A model generated the notes under the pieces. The model saw only the letters and a list, made by a program, of their open reading frames with translations, searched no databases and was not told where the DNA came from. This document shows positions 1 to 12,080 of a stretch of DNA of 64,000 nt, piece after piece; positions within the stretch are counted from its first letter, which is position 1; every line of letters begins with the position of its first letter. The translations under genes and the position numbers were made by a program. The stretch is from contig NC_057769.1 in assembly GCF_010389155.1 (NCBI RefSeq), positions 12,214,735 through 12,278,734 of the forward strand, given 5' to 3'. Source of the DNA: Erigeron canadensis (taxonomy: Eukaryota; Streptophyta; Magnoliopsida; Asterales; Asteraceae).

Positions 1-1601
1 ACCAACTTTGATGTATAACAACAACACCCGGATTTTTCCCTTACATTGTATTTATACATAATATGAAACTAGAAGCATATAAAATCCATTAAAACTTGCA
101 TTAAAACAAACATATAAAACTTCAAGATTGCAAAAGACCATTTGATATCCGGCCAGGGCACCGGATCAAACCAATTTTGGACCGAACTAAGCGGATATTT
201 GGTAGAATGGAATGGAAAGGGTGAAAATTGAATGAGAATCACTTCTCTTGTTTGGTGACTATAAGAGAATGGAAATAAAGTGGTAGAAAAGTGAATCATT
301 TCCATTCTCATGATTCCTCACAAAATGGTAAAGAATGGTGAGAATGAAATCAAATTATCTTTTTTTTTTCTCATGTATTTAACTATTAACTTTAATTATT
401 TATATCATGATATTATAATTAGTTTTGTTAAAAAAAATTTATATTAATTTGTTTATTTTATATATTTCTCTTTGTTCATTCTCTGTTGTTACCATACAAC
501 TTAATTATTCTCTTTCCAAAAAATAATTCTCTTTCCTACTATTTCTTTTTTTTATTTCATTTCCATTCTCTATGATTCACTCTTACTAAACGCCCTTAAG
601 ACCATAGACATGGGTATATATAGGATTGACAACCAGACCTATTGTGCTGAGGCAAGAGTTAGTAGTTAGGTTTAGGATTGCGGGTTTCTTTTTCTTATCC
701 CTAACATCATCTATGTTAAGTGCCTAGATTATATCAGCTTTACTTGTGAATTTTGAGTAATAAATAACATAAATATAGCTAAACTGATCTTAAGATGTGT
801 TTTCCAAAGATTAAGAAAACAAAGAGAACTATAAGTGATATTTCATTTCATTTCAATCATCTAAAACATGAGATGACAGATTTTAAAATCAAATTTATTA
901 CATATTCTCTTCTTTGTCTTTTCTTTGCATTCAATTTTAAAAGAAAATTGACACCGAGAATAATAATTTATTTATTTTTTTCTTTTTCTCTTCGTTCTAT
1001 ACTTTTAAAAACTCAATTACATGGCATAGGCTTTCTAGATCAAATTTCAACAACAATTCATGCGATTTATATGTTTTACATGTATTGTTATCTTCGAGTT
1101 TCAACAACTATAATACGGACTTGTTTGGACAGACAAAATTAAGTTGACTTTGTTTTGCCTATGACTACTAAAAAGATACTCCTTTGATAGGTTTTGAAAT
1201 AATTGAATCCTACAAACTGAAGGATACACAATGATCAATAAAATTAAATTTAGTAGAATTCTCCGCCAGAAAGTTTGAGAGAACATACTTTTGATATCTA
1301 ATAATCTTCAATACAAACTGTTCCAATTAATATATATTGTAACTTTCATGTAATAAATAGAGTATACCAGTAAACAACCCAGACAATATTGGGGTTGAGA
1401 CAACAATTCTGTTTCTGTGATTTCTGTATGAAATTGTCAAGACTAAAGGAGTGGCTATAGAGCTTGCTTTGTAAGTTCTATGTGATTACCTGGATCAAAA
1501 TTTTAGATGTAAAATGATGACTGATGATGACTAATGGGCAGTCTTCTGTAATTTGATTACAAATGGTGATTGCAAAATCAAATCTTTGGACTTCAGTTTG
1601 T
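1..1601. other. Non-coding region downstream of the DnaJ gene
   Basis: Apart from the MITE-like repeat at 190-600, I see no gene here. The open frames are short, AT-rich and without recognisable motifs. The DnaJ stop codon lies at the right edge, so the last few hundred bases probably include its 3' untranslated region. Confidence 0.5.
190..600. repeat. MITE-like AT-rich repeat
   Basis: The left end (TTTGGTAGAATGGAATGG) and the reverse complement of the right end (GTTTAGTAAGAGTGAATCAT, then AGAATGGAAATG) are imperfect inverted copies around an AT-rich core. This is what a short non-autonomous DNA transposon looks like. The target-site duplication is not clear, so the borders are approximate. 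Confidence 0.3.
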
Positions 1602-4600
1602 TTACCTTCTCCGTTTTGACTCTTTTCGCATCTCTGAAAGGTAACTATCTAAGTTGGACTTGACCCATAAGCGCCTGCTAATGAGATCTTTCTTGGTTGA
1701 GTCATCTAACAGTTGCAAAGTCAAAGTTAATTACTGTAAACTATGGAGAAGGTGATGAAACACACAAACGAGAAAACTAAAGATATATTCTTGTATATGA
1801 TAGGAAAATAAATTTATTAATTAAGAGGAAAATTAGAGCTAGCAATTTCAGGAAAAAAATGAATGGCCAAAGAGGTTTAAAGGCACCTATTCTGCATACA
1901 ATTTCTCAATTTTTGTAAAATACTTATGGCAAAGCTAAAGTAACTTGAAAAAAAAAGTGTATGCACGTCAAATGCCAACCCGATCCCTTTAAAAAATATA
2001 CCAATTTTGACCACCCATTTACAAAAACCTTGGCTCTTGATCAAAATCATAGCATTGCTTTTCGTAGATCAACATATCTTCAAGAGGTAGATTCGCCAAT
2101 TCAAGATTCAGTACATTTAAGTTGTGGATGGCTTCTTAGATATAACCAAAATGGCGGAGATTAGCAATGAATTTGAAATTTAACCAATAGGTTGTGGGTT
2201 CAAGTCTCCGTTGACACATATAAAGTAATATGGAGCAGGTGTCCAACATATGCAAGTCTTTGTCTTTCAAATAACAAGCAATGCTCTTGAAATTCTTTCC
2301 AGTAACAGTTATCAATATCCATGGAATAATGATATTAATAAGTCTGTCAAGTAAATTCTTCAGAATCGAGTAGAGAGACAGCGTAACCTTATTTATGCAA
2401 GAATGGTTGTGTATCAGTTATAACTATATAATACAATAACATCATGTTTGTCATCCCAAGCAATCCAGAAATCTATGTTTCAAGTAAAAATTAGTTGAAA
2501 ATCATACTGCACCACTCAATGTTTAAATAATGACAAATAAGAAATTCTAGATTACTAACATTTTATGTTAAGGGCAGAGGCTGAAGCTAGAAGTAAAGAT
2601 ACAAGAATTATCGCAAGATGTATGCAACAGAAATTAGATGATTTTTATATGTTACTAAATCGATATACCCTTAGTATAATGTTCATATTCTTATTAAACT
2701 TGAATGGAGAACATATTACAACTACAGCCAAATATGTTAAAAAGGGTTCTGGGTTCACTTTGAGAGAAATCTTACCTCAGGTAGATCATCATTACTGGAG
2801 AGTTTTTCTTGGTTCATCATTTTAAACATTTTGATTTAAAATTTTTAAGAAATAGATTATTAATGGACAAATACCATAAAAATCCATATTCACGAATTGA
2901 CTAAATTTTTCGATAATGAAAAACAATTTACAATTTTTCATATTTTTTTACTAGCATGATTCCAATCTTGAGCTTATAAAACCAGAAGCAAATAAGTATA
3001 TCCAGTTTAGCAATATATATAATATAAATGGAGAAGAAAAATTCATTTACTGACAAAACTTAATGACATAAGTCATACTTCAGTTGTCCAGTGCATGTAT
3101 ATATGAATTAAAAACGGATGAGGTTTTCCCTATTCAAGGTTACCCGAGGAGGGCATGTTTTTTCCTACTCAGATGTATGCGGCCTAATCGGGGAATTTGG
3201 TGACCGTTTCCAAACCTAAAATTGGCCATCTACAAGATTGTACCTGGTGGAATTCGAAACTAAGACCTCTTGTAAAGAGGTCACTGGTCAGGGATGTTAC
3301 CACTAGGCCACCATGAAAGTGGTTTGCATGTATATATAAATGAAATTTCATAAATAAGATAAATTCTGCCAAAAAGTTGAATAATGTTACCAAGGTATTC
3401 CCATGAATCAGGAGGTGCCCCAAGTGCTCGTCTTGTCAAATAAGATGCATCTTCCCAAGAATATGAAGTTCGGTTTATTTTGTACCTCCAATACCAAGAT
3501 CCATACCATAAAACTAGCTGAAAGAAGAAAATTTAAAAAAAATCAGATCAATTTCTATATGTATGCCTTGTAGAATGATGGTTTATAGCTGTGATAAGAG
3601 AAGAAAAATTTGACCCATAGGTCGATGCTGGTTGTGTTTCATCTCTAATGGGGTCTTCAAGAGAAAAATAGCTTAAAAGAAACAGAGTCAAATGGGTTGA
3701 AATTTGCCAAAAGCATATTGTTTATGCATAGAATCTCCTAAATCATTGTTGACAGATTTTAATTTGTATTAAAGTTGATTAACTTTTCTTTTGTCACATT
3801 TGACACACTCTATAGAGTATGGGTCAACATAATCCCGCCCATATAAAAAGTGCCGATTGACCCTTTACCCACCCTGTCCATGTTCGCACCTATATCAAAA
3901 GTTAATGGCATATGGCACAATTGGTTACTCGGCTTAATATTGTCAACTCTTGAATTGCAAGATAATAAAACAACCTTTCCAAGAGTGTATGGCAAGAGTA
4001 TAAAACGCACACCAAGAAGTCCCCACATTGTTGGCTTTTCAGCACCTTTTATCTGCAATTCAAGTTCCTTGCTAAGGTCGTCCTGCATTTTCCTGCCATA
4101 AATATGAATTCAAAATTTATATAGAATAGCATCAAATGTGAAATAAAATTGTTTTTCAATGAACTATATAAAAATATTAAATGAGATTATCCAATAATGG
4201 TTTCATACTTGTCTATCTTGTAACCACCTTTCTTCTTGCTTGACATAGCCCCAGTGCGCTCCAGTTCCAAAGCTTTTAACTTATTTTTATAAGCCGGTGT
4301 CCTCTTGACCATGTCAATAGCCTAATCATACATAAAAGCAGTAAGAATATAATACCGGAAACAAAATGACTAATAAGAAAAGTAGAGAGGAGTCTGCGAG
4401 TATCGTTTTTGTAGACTGAAAACTTCTTTAATCACCGGTCAAGGTGGCCAATGGGTGGGTAGGCTAATAGATTAAAGTGGATCATTTTGGTAGAGGCCAG
4501 GTCAGCTGAAACACCTTGTGTTCAGAATCTTCCAAATTCTTATTAGATATCCAAAACAATCTATCTTTTCAATAATAAACGATATAAAATTTCTGAAATA

Positions 4601-6510
4601 GAAGTACACTTTCCGACTTGTTTTGACCCCTCAATTCCTCAAGTCTGTTTCATATAAAGCTAATAATTATATCATACTCATTTTACCCATTGGAGATAAG
4701 CAGAATCCATATCAACCCATATACTTAATGGGTTCAAAGAGCCACCTCCAACTACAAGCGCAATGGTGAAGGTTGCTTGACTCATGTTAATATGACCCAA
4801 GGTTTTATAACCACTGAAATCACCTTTTTCTTTCTTGCAGTTATTCCCATGTACCATAGCAAGAAAACATACTTTTATAGCTATTATATAATGGCCACAA
4901 TTAATTGCAGAATTGCTAAGCTAAGGGTTTTGAAAGAGTGTTCTGTTTGACCACATTACTGAAGTTATTTTAGCATACATATCGTTTACCTGATGATACC
5001 TTGTCCACTGGTTCAGATATTGAATCCCTGAGAGAACTAAAAGAAGACCTATCAAAACAGCACGAGGATCCTAGCAAATAAAAAGCATACTCATCGTTAT
5101 TGATCATGATACAAGAGATGTACTACAGCTTCTTATAATCTGTAAAAAATATAATTACAAAAGTGCCAGTTTAATATTACCGTTTTATGACCATAGTAGG
5201 CATGATAATATCGAGCTGTATTATAAAAGACCTAAAATTGCAAAAGGGACACATTAAAAGTTATTGATATAAATACATAATAAGCACGCGTCTTAAATAG
5301 CAACTTACCTCCTCTGGATGCTCAATTGCATAATCATATTGCGCTCTCGTAACATCATCTTTTAAAATCTGCACAAAATTAATAATACAAGTGACATGTA
5401 AGTGTTATTAATCTCCGTACAACAGAAGTCCATAGTCCTAAACTATACCTTTTATAACTTCAGTAGCGGCCACACTCTAAGAAACTAACTAATCTAATCT
5501 CATCAAGTCACAAGTTGCACGCTCTTTACAAGTTAACAGACTCATTTCTATATTATGTAGTGATAAATCCAAGATTTTCCACCATGGCATATCCATATAC
5601 TACTGCAACTTTTTTTTTCAAAACCATGCAAACAAAAAAATATATACTCCGTAATTACTAATTTGGTCGGTAGAAAAATGTATAAATTACTCAACTTTAC
5701 AGTTTCTTTATGTAATAGAAGCGATTCGCACAGCACACAAATCACCTGCCTTTTGTATGGATGTTTAAATTGCAATACTAATTTGCGATTTCGCATTGTG
5801 GTATTGAAATAGCAAAGTTATTTCGAAAAAAGCAAGGAAATTTTGTTGAAAATTTATGAAAACCCAAAAAAATTTGGTCAAAATTGTATCTTATAGATGT
5901 TTCTAGGTTATTTTCTTTGTTCTTTTGAACCACACTTTGAATGTACTATCCGAAACAAGCAAATTCACACAACGAAAAACCGACATTATAATCATAAAGT
6001 ATTGCCTAAAAATCAAATTCAATAGAAAATGGCATTAGAGTACCTCATAAGCATTTGCAACTTTGACAAACAATTTTTTCGATTCCGGATCCGGGTTTTT
6101 ATCAGGGTGACTGTCAAATACAAAATTCATATATTATATTATAAAATGAAAAATAAATAGATATGACTAATTTACAATAAATAATAAATAAATAAATGAA
6201 AAAAAAATAAAAACTTACTGTTTCAATGAGAGCTTATAGTAAGCTCGCTTGATTTCTGATGCATTTGCATTTTGCGAAACCCTTAAACAAACAAATAAAA
6301 AAAAAAGGTGAGAAATCATTATTAAAATTAAAAGTGATAATAAATAGTGATAAAATTAAAATTTAAGAAAAAAAAAAGGGAAAATGATGGTAAATACCCA
6401 AGTAGATCGTAGCAATCATCTTCGTCACAATAGATAGAGATCGAAGGTTGTATGAAAAAGATTATGAGGATTGAAACGACGGCGTAATGATGAAACGACG
6501 GCGTACCCAT
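1602..6510 (-). CDS. DNAJ50: ER membrane DnaJ-domain chaperone, DNAJC25/DNAJ50 type, 10 exons
   Basis: This is a J-domain co-chaperone that should stimulate an ER-lumen Hsp70 (BiP). Exons on the minus strand: 6398-6510, 6219-6281, 6044-6110, 5309-5368, 5181-5231, 4990-5070, 4209-4321, 3975-4092, 3391-3517 and 1602-1705. All introns are GT-AG, the frame stays open, and the total is 897 nt (298 aa plus stop). A hydrophobic N-terminal signal or anchor covers residues 5-22 and is followed by an acidic YCDEDDCYDLLG segment. The J domain spans about residues 32-98, with HPD at 60-62. Hydrophobic segments lie near 122-137 and 211-232, and the tail is basic (ESKRRR). Length and domain order match Arabidopsis DNAJ50 and animal DNAJC25, as I remember those families. 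The last intron (1706-3390) is long and holds a SINE. The start was chosen because ATG at 6510 leads straight into the signal segment. Parts of exons 1-3 are duplicated near 11.1-11.75 kb. The gene looks intact. Confidence 0.9.
3105..3324 (-). mobile_element. tRNA-derived SINE in the last DnaJ intron
   Basis: Read on the minus strand, a pol III A box (TGGCCTAGTGGTAAC, 3297-3311) and a B box (AGTTTCGAATTCC, 3249-3261) lie about 40 bases apart, as in a tRNA-derived SINE head. A 13-bp direct repeat, TGCATGTATATAT, flanks the unit at 3092-3104 and 3325-3337 and fits a target-site duplication. It sits inside intron 9 in the same orientation as the host gene. Confidence 0.75.
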
Positions 6511-7249
6511 CCTTTTCTTCTTGTTTCTTTCTGTTTAGATTTTGATCCAAAAAGAGGGAGTACTTATGGATCCGTTTCGGGAACGGAAATGGTGGTCAAT
6601 AGCTCAAGAAACGGTCACAGTGGTGGAGAAAGAGAAGAAAAAAAAAATAGATAGAGAGACGGAGTGAGGACGACCTGTTGCTAGTGGTCACCGTGGGGCG
6701 ATGGTCGGTATCCATGATTCCATGGTGGTGGCGCTTGAGAGAGAGGATATAGAGATATATAAGTATGTCCCAAGTATAAACGTAAATATAGATAGATACG
6801 ATTGAGGAGACAGAACAACAAACCTGAGGCGGTACCTCTCCAAATGTAGATTCCGTAAGGATCTCCGGCCACAAAAAAGATAAAAGTCGGAAAGTGTAAA
6901 GTGTTTAGAAAAAAAACATACTTGACATCCGGGAACATGTTAAGGAGATATATCTGTCAGCCGAGTCCGGCTACCTTGAGAGTAGAGAAGATTAGCAAGC
7001 ATGTGACCTAACAAAACCTTAGCACTGGTTCGACAATGCATATACTATAGCAACCATTGAACATATATAACAACATAAAAGTATAGAAATATAATAAACA
7101 AAGTCTCTTACAAGAAACTCAAAAGATGGTAAGAAAACAACAAAGACATACATACATATAAATAGGAATTGACTAAGCATTTCCAAGAAAGTTAACGATT
7201 TCCACTCAACCTACGGAGCAAGGTAATTAAGGCCGCCTAACTAAAACTA
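6511..7249. other. DnaJ promoter/5' UTR region and unassigned sequence
   Basis: The stretch 6511-6560 is probably DnaJ 5' untranslated sequence, because it was duplicated together with exon 1 at 11.2 kb. From 6560 to about 7250 there are only short overlapping frames and no motif I recognise. The 3' end of the LINE to the right is not sharply defined, so part of this may be LINE tail. Confidence 0.4.
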
Positions 7250-7689
7250 ATCCTAGACTCCTACTCTTCTCATCAAACTCTCAAAACCCTAAAGTAAGCC
7301 TATACCCTAGTCCTCTAGAAAACCTCTCATTGGTCATGTCCTCTGACAGACGAAAGCATTTGGAGGTCAACAAACACTAGAGTAACCCCCCCTCGGTTTC
7401 GACCTATCGAGAATTAAGGCCAAAACCCCTACGGAGGTCACAGAGAACCAAAGTCTAACTAAAAAATTCTACTTAACCTATTCCCATATGTCTTACACTC
7501 CTTGTCCACGTCCTCCGCCAGGAAGTTCAATTGGCGCCTTCAGAAATCCGTCCTTCCACCTCCATCGACCTACCTCTTCTCCTATCAGGTGTAAGCCCTC
7601 TGTAGCGTCAAGTCACCTTGGGCCCACTACTCCAGCCATCACTACCATCCTTAGGCAAGGCAATATGGGAAAAGAGTCGATCAAAAAGT

Positions 7690-9650
7690 CTTACCCTAAC
7701 CTAACCCTTTACTCTAATCCTAGTCCTCTAAGCCGTCCCATCTGACGTCATGTCCTTCGACAAGCCAAGCTCTATTAGGTCATTCGCTACTCGATCCTCC
7801 CACCTCATCTTAGGCCTTCCCCTTCTTCATATGCCGTCAACGTGAATAGACTCCGCTCTCCTTAGTAGTGTTGTTCGATCACTTCTCCTAACGTGGCCAA
7901 ACCATCTCAAGCACCCTTCCCTTAGCTTGTTAATGATGGCCCCTACTTCAAGTTCGGCTCTAAAAACTCCCGTGGGGATCCTGTCTGATAGGGTCTTCTC
8001 GCAAGTCCACCTTAGCATCCTCATCTCAGCCACCTCCACTCGAGACGCTTGGGCTTTCGTCATCGCCCAACATTCTGACCCGTATAACATAGTCGGTCTA
8101 ATCGCCACTCTGTAGAACTTGCCTTTCAGTTTTAGTGGGATCCTCTTGTCGCACATTACTCTAGTAGTTGCTCTCCACTTCATCCATCCACCTTGTATTC
8201 GACGTGTCACATTATCATCTATCCCCCCTGATTTGTGTATTGCCGATCCCAGGTATCTAAAAGACTCATTCGGTCACAAAATCCGTTCCCTAATGCGAAT
8301 ATCCTCATCCCCATTTTGTCTTATCTCCTGCTTATCGAAGTCACATCTTAGGTAAATAGTCTTCTCTCGGCTCACGCATAAACCATGGTCTTCCAGGGCT
8401 TCTCTCCATTTCTTTAACATACGGTTTAGCTCTTCCGTTGATCTCGCGATAAGCGCAATGTCATCGGCAAAAATCGTGCACCATGGTAGTTCATCCTGTA
8501 GGCCACTGGACAACTCGTCTAAGATCAAGGTAAAAAGGTATGGGCTAAGCGCCGAACCCTGGTATAGGCCCATTTCTACCGAGAAGAGCTATGTGCTCCC
8601 CACGAGGGTTCAAAAACTAGTCCTCACCCTATCGTACATACCCCTAATAACACTAATATATCTCCTAGTAACTCCTTTCACTTGAAGTGTCCTCCAAATA
8701 AGCTCTCGTGGTACACTATCATATGCCTTTTCCAAATCTAGGAAGGCACAGTGTAGCGCTTTTTGCCTTTCCCTATACTTCTCTATAAGCTTCTGGTGAT
8801 GTGAATAGCCTCTATCGTCGACCTCCCTTGCATAAAACCGAATTGGTTCTCTGCAACCTTCGTAACCCTTCTAAGTCTCATCTCGATCACTCTCTCCTAA
8901 AGCTTCATGGTATGACTTAGGAGTTTAATGCCCCTATAGTTGCTACAACTCTGCACGTCCCCCTTGTTCTTATAGATAGGTATAAACTCACTAAGTCTCC
9001 ATTCTTCTAACATTTTTGCACTTGTCCAAATCTTGTTGGAGAGGGTTGTCAACAAGCTTATTCCCACGTCCCCAGGCATCTCTATGCCTCAATAGGGATT
9101 TGGTCTGGACCTACTGCTTTGTTTCTCCCCATCTTCTATAGGGTGAACCTTACTTCCTCTTGGCTGATCCTCGTAACATTGTCGTCGTTGTAGCGTGTGT
9201 GTGGGAGTGTGGCGTGGTTCTCTCATCCTTTACTTCGCCCCGACCTACTCCCATTAAACAGATTGGCAAAGTACTCTTCCCATATTTTCCTAATGTCTAT
9301 TTCCTTCACAATGCTCCGCCTGCTTCCGTCTTTGATATAAATGACATCACCTAAGTCCTTACGTCATCTCTCCCTTGCTTTAGCAATTCTAAAGATATCG
9401 TTTTTCCCTTCTTTAGAATCTAGTTTCTTATACAGTTCTTCGTATGCTCTTTCTTTTGCTCTAGCTACACTCCTCTTTTCTTCTTTCTTGGCTTCGTAGT
9501 ACCTCTGCCTTGCCAAGGACCATTCTTCATTTGTCCCGTTCTGGCGGCTTTTGACTAGCTCTTTAAAGCAACTAAGTTTTGTCGCGACCTTGGTCTGGAC
9601 CTCTTCACTGATCCACCAAGATTCTCTACCCACTTTACGCAGTCTTCCTG
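7690..9650 (-). pseudogene. LINE reverse transcriptase and C-terminal region (RTE type)
   Basis: The minus strand encodes separate pieces of an RTE polymerase. The first (9364-9633) has GRESWWISEEVQ. Another (8897-9079) has PIYKNKGDVQSCSNYRGI, the first fingers motif. A third (8274-8573) has GLYQGSALSPYLF and then the polymerase active-site box FADDIAL. The last (7827-8210) carries the conserved GSECW and RWFGHV segments, and a broken RRGRPKMRWEDRV segment follows to about 7690. Stops and shifts separate the pieces, so this is a dead copy. The FADD box and the C-terminal RWFGHV motif together place it in the RTE clade rather than L1. Confidence 0.8.
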
Positions 9651-9651
9651 T

Positions 9652-10142
9652 TGTTGGAAACTTGGAACCACGTTAGTATGATCGTCACTGATCGTTTATC
9701 ATTCCTGATATGATAATTGACGATAATGAAATCCCTATGTCTAAGTAAATATATGATGGACGTATTTACTCTTAGAGGCGTAATATAGGGTTTCCCATTA
9801 GGTGATTGTGACTAAGAGGACTAATGGTACACATATTAAACACCAAAAGGGTTGAATGTGTAATTACTAAAGGGTTGAATGTGTAATTACTCTCATTATG
9901 TATAGAAGGTAATTAACCCTAAGTTTAGGTTAATCCCTACACATAATCCCTCACTAAATTCGTGTGTTTTTCTCTCTCCAATTCGTGCATCAAGCAACAG
10001 CCGAATTACTCATCCCATTATTAATCAATCACCTTGTTTTGGGAACCCGAAATTAATGGCAAACATGTTTAATGCCTTTACAGGTTCCACAAGATCATCT
10101 GGTGAGTATTTTACCTTGAATCAAACCATGTTTATTCCAACA
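9652..10142. mobile_element. Solo LTR inserted in the LINE
   Basis: The 491-bp insert begins TGTTGGAA and ends TTCCAACA, a perfect 8-bp terminal inverted repeat in the TG...CA form of LTRs. It is flanked by the 5-bp direct repeat CCTGT at 9647-9651 and 10143-10147. LINE coding sequence resumes on both sides. Inside is a short tandem repeat (AAGGGTTGAATGTGTAATTA twice, about 9847-9893), and the plus strand has a short frame beginning at 10056. A single LTR left by recombination of a copia-like element is the simplest reading. A TRIM seems unlikely because no second copy is present. Confidence 0.8.
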
Positions 10143-10340
10143 CCTGTTCCTCTAGATAACCCTAATACCTCATTTGCCTTCTCCCTCATACCCTCTGCCA
10201 AGAGTGTCCACAACTGGTTAGCTTCCATATGCGAATGTCTTGAATCTCCCTTGTGAACCTCGTGCTAGTCATCGACCTAAACGTCTCTGCTGCTTCACCC
10301 CTTAGGTTTTTCCAAAGAATTCTTGGCTTTACAGCCTTCT

Positions 10341-11100
10341 TTATCTTGCTCGTCTACTCAAGAGCAAATCTATGACCAACAGTCTATGTTGGGAGTAGCC
10401 AGCCTCACTAGGGAGGACCTTGCAATCTTTGCATGCCCTAAAATTGCCTTTACGCACCAAGAAGTAGTCGATCTGAGTTTCATTTAGGCTACTCTGAAAG
10501 GTAATCAACTGATGATCCCTCTTCCGGAAGAAAGAGTTTGCGATAACCAGGTCGTGTGCAGTAGCAAACTCCAATATCGTGCGTCCATCTTCATTCTTAA
10601 CTCCAAACCCTAATCCCCCGTGAACACCCGGGTAGCCGTCTGACTCTACTCCTATATGCCTGTTTAAGTCTCCTTCTAAGACTAATCGTTGATCATCAGG
10701 GCAACTCCTCACAAGCTCATCGAGTGAGTCCCAAAAACACTTCTTCTCTTCCGCTCTCCGTCCCCAACTGGGAGCATACGCGTTGATCATGTTTATTGTC
10801 TCCTCTTGTGTCACCAATCTCACCAACATCAGCCTATCCCCGTATCTTTTGACGAGCACTACATAGTCTTTAAGTCGTTCGGTCATGATGATCCCTACTC
10901 CGTATATCGACTTAAGCGCTCTAAAATACCATAGCTTGTATTCGTTATCCTCTCTGGTGCTTTTTCCCGTCCACCTAGTTTCCTAAAAGCATGCAATGTC
11001 TACTTTATACCTAGTCAAGGCATCTCCTAACTCTAAAAGCTTTCTCTTAAGGGTGCCTACATTCCAGGCCCTGGATCTAAGTCTAAAGGTTCTCTTAACC
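10341..11100 (-). pseudogene. LINE endonuclease domain (RTE type)
   Basis: This is the first half of the LINE open frame. Around 11040-11070 it reads RAWNVGTL, the usual N-terminal endonuclease motif. The open segment 10341-10886 follows, with NAYAPSWG, a GDLNRHIG catalytic-type segment, FGVKNEDGR, QIDYFLVR and a terminal SQHRLL, matching exonuclease-endonuclease-phosphatase enzymes that nick target DNA. Plant genome annotations often label such fragments 'craniofacial development protein 2-like', but they are RTE remnants. A TAG stop interrupts the frame near 10985, in the segment that should read LCVQETKW. It is not expected to make an active enzyme. Confidence 0.8.
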
Positions 11101-11262
11101 TTAGTAGATCGCAGCACTCATCTTCGTCACAATAGATAGAGATCGAAGGTTGTATGAAAAAGATTATGAGGATTGAAACTACAGCGTAATGATGAAACGA
11201 CGGCGTACCCATCCTTTTCTTCTTCTTTCTTTCTGTTTGGATTTTGATCTAAAAAGAGGGAG
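11101..11262 (-). pseudogene. Duplicated DnaJ exon 1 and 5' UTR
   Basis: This stretch is a close copy of 6401-6560, covering the end of DnaJ exon 1, its start codon and the 5' untranslated region, with scattered base changes. Similarity ends at the run GAGGGAG, beyond which the two loci differ. The left edge abuts the LINE at AGTAGATCG. There is no exon 2 in the correct place, so it cannot give a normal transcript. Confidence 0.85.
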
Positions 11263-11535
11263 CTTAGATTTCCATCTTTCAAGTAGCCCTTTTTTTTTTC
11301 TTCTTGTTCCAATTGGGTTCCAATTGGGGTAGGAAATTACATTTTTAACCTCACAGTGTTTGTTACTAAAATCTGTGAATTGTCACTACCGGTCTTAATC
11401 AGTTCGAATAAAAAAAGAGAAATTAACTTAGAACGATGGTTTCAAAATAGTAATACTAATCAATCACAAATTTGAAATAGAAATTTTTCTACAACTAAAC
11501 CACTAGTCGCCGGCCACACTTCCCACACAATGGTA
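11263..11535. other. Spacer between the two DnaJ-derived blocks
   Basis: This stretch does not match the sequence next to either DnaJ-derived block at the original locus. It is AT-rich and I see no gene or element motif in it. Confidence 0.4.
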
Positions 11536-11750
11536 TAGACTCCGGATCCGAGTTTTTATGAGGGTGACTGTCAAACACAAAATTTAGATATTCTTAAAAT
11601 GAAAAATAAATAAATATGACTAATATACAATAAATAATATATAAATATATGAAATAATAAAAACTTACTGTTTCAATGAGAGCTTATAGTAAGCTCGTTT
11701 GATTTCTGATGCATTTGCATTTTGCGAAACCCTTAAATAAACAAATAAAC
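11536..11750 (-). pseudogene. Duplicated DnaJ exon 3 (part), intron 2 and exon 2
   Basis: This block copies about 6083-6298: the start of exon 3 including the HPD coding region, intron 2, all of exon 2, and a few bases of intron 1. It carries substitutions such as CCGGATCCGAG for CCGGATCCGGG. It lies on the right of the exon 1 copy, so the two blocks are in permuted order relative to the source gene. Its right edge runs directly into the truncated LTR of the neighbouring copia element. Confidence 0.85.
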
Positions 11751-12080
11751 AAAATCATTTCTCTCTCAATTTCTCAGTTTATAATATGGTATGGTATTAG
11801 AGTAAACGATCTGATCTCCGGAATCACCATATTTTTTGGCCAGAGAAACGAAATCCGATCACAAAAACCGTCATACTCATCCTCTTCAAAATCTCAAAAT
11901 TCACCACAAAATACCTAAAATTAATGACTTTCAATACAACAATTAGCCATTATTTTAGTCCGAAACAAACCCTAACACTCATAATTCTCCAATTTCTTCT
12001 CAATAATTTTTCCCTAATTTTTTCATCAAAACCCTAATTTTTCAAAATTTCTCAAATAATCAATTCAAGAATTGATCAAG

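Larger units (their letters stand above)
7250..11103 (-). mobile_element. RTE-clade non-LTR retrotransposon (LINE), degenerate
   Basis: An apurinic-type endonuclease domain is followed by a reverse transcriptase and a C-terminal region in the order expected of RTE LINEs, all on the minus strand. The reading frame is broken by several stops and shifts, and a solo LTR has been inserted at 9652-10142. The 5' end stops abruptly at about 11103, where sequence copied from the DnaJ gene begins. The 3' end lies somewhere between 7.0 and 7.6 kb. I saw no clear tail or target-site duplication. Confidence 0.8.

Noticed and set aside
795..1142. A 115-codon plus-strand frame
   Set aside because: Composition is dominated by Phe, Ile, Leu and Lys as expected from AT-rich DNA. 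No domain or start context supports it.
2170..2240. A fourth SINE or tRNA, from a B box-like GGTTGTGGGTTCAAGTCTCC
   Set aside because: No A box at the right distance and no flanking duplication could be identified.
11101..11750. A second functional DnaJ gene
   Set aside because: Only pieces of exons 1-3 are present, in the wrong order and without the remaining exons.
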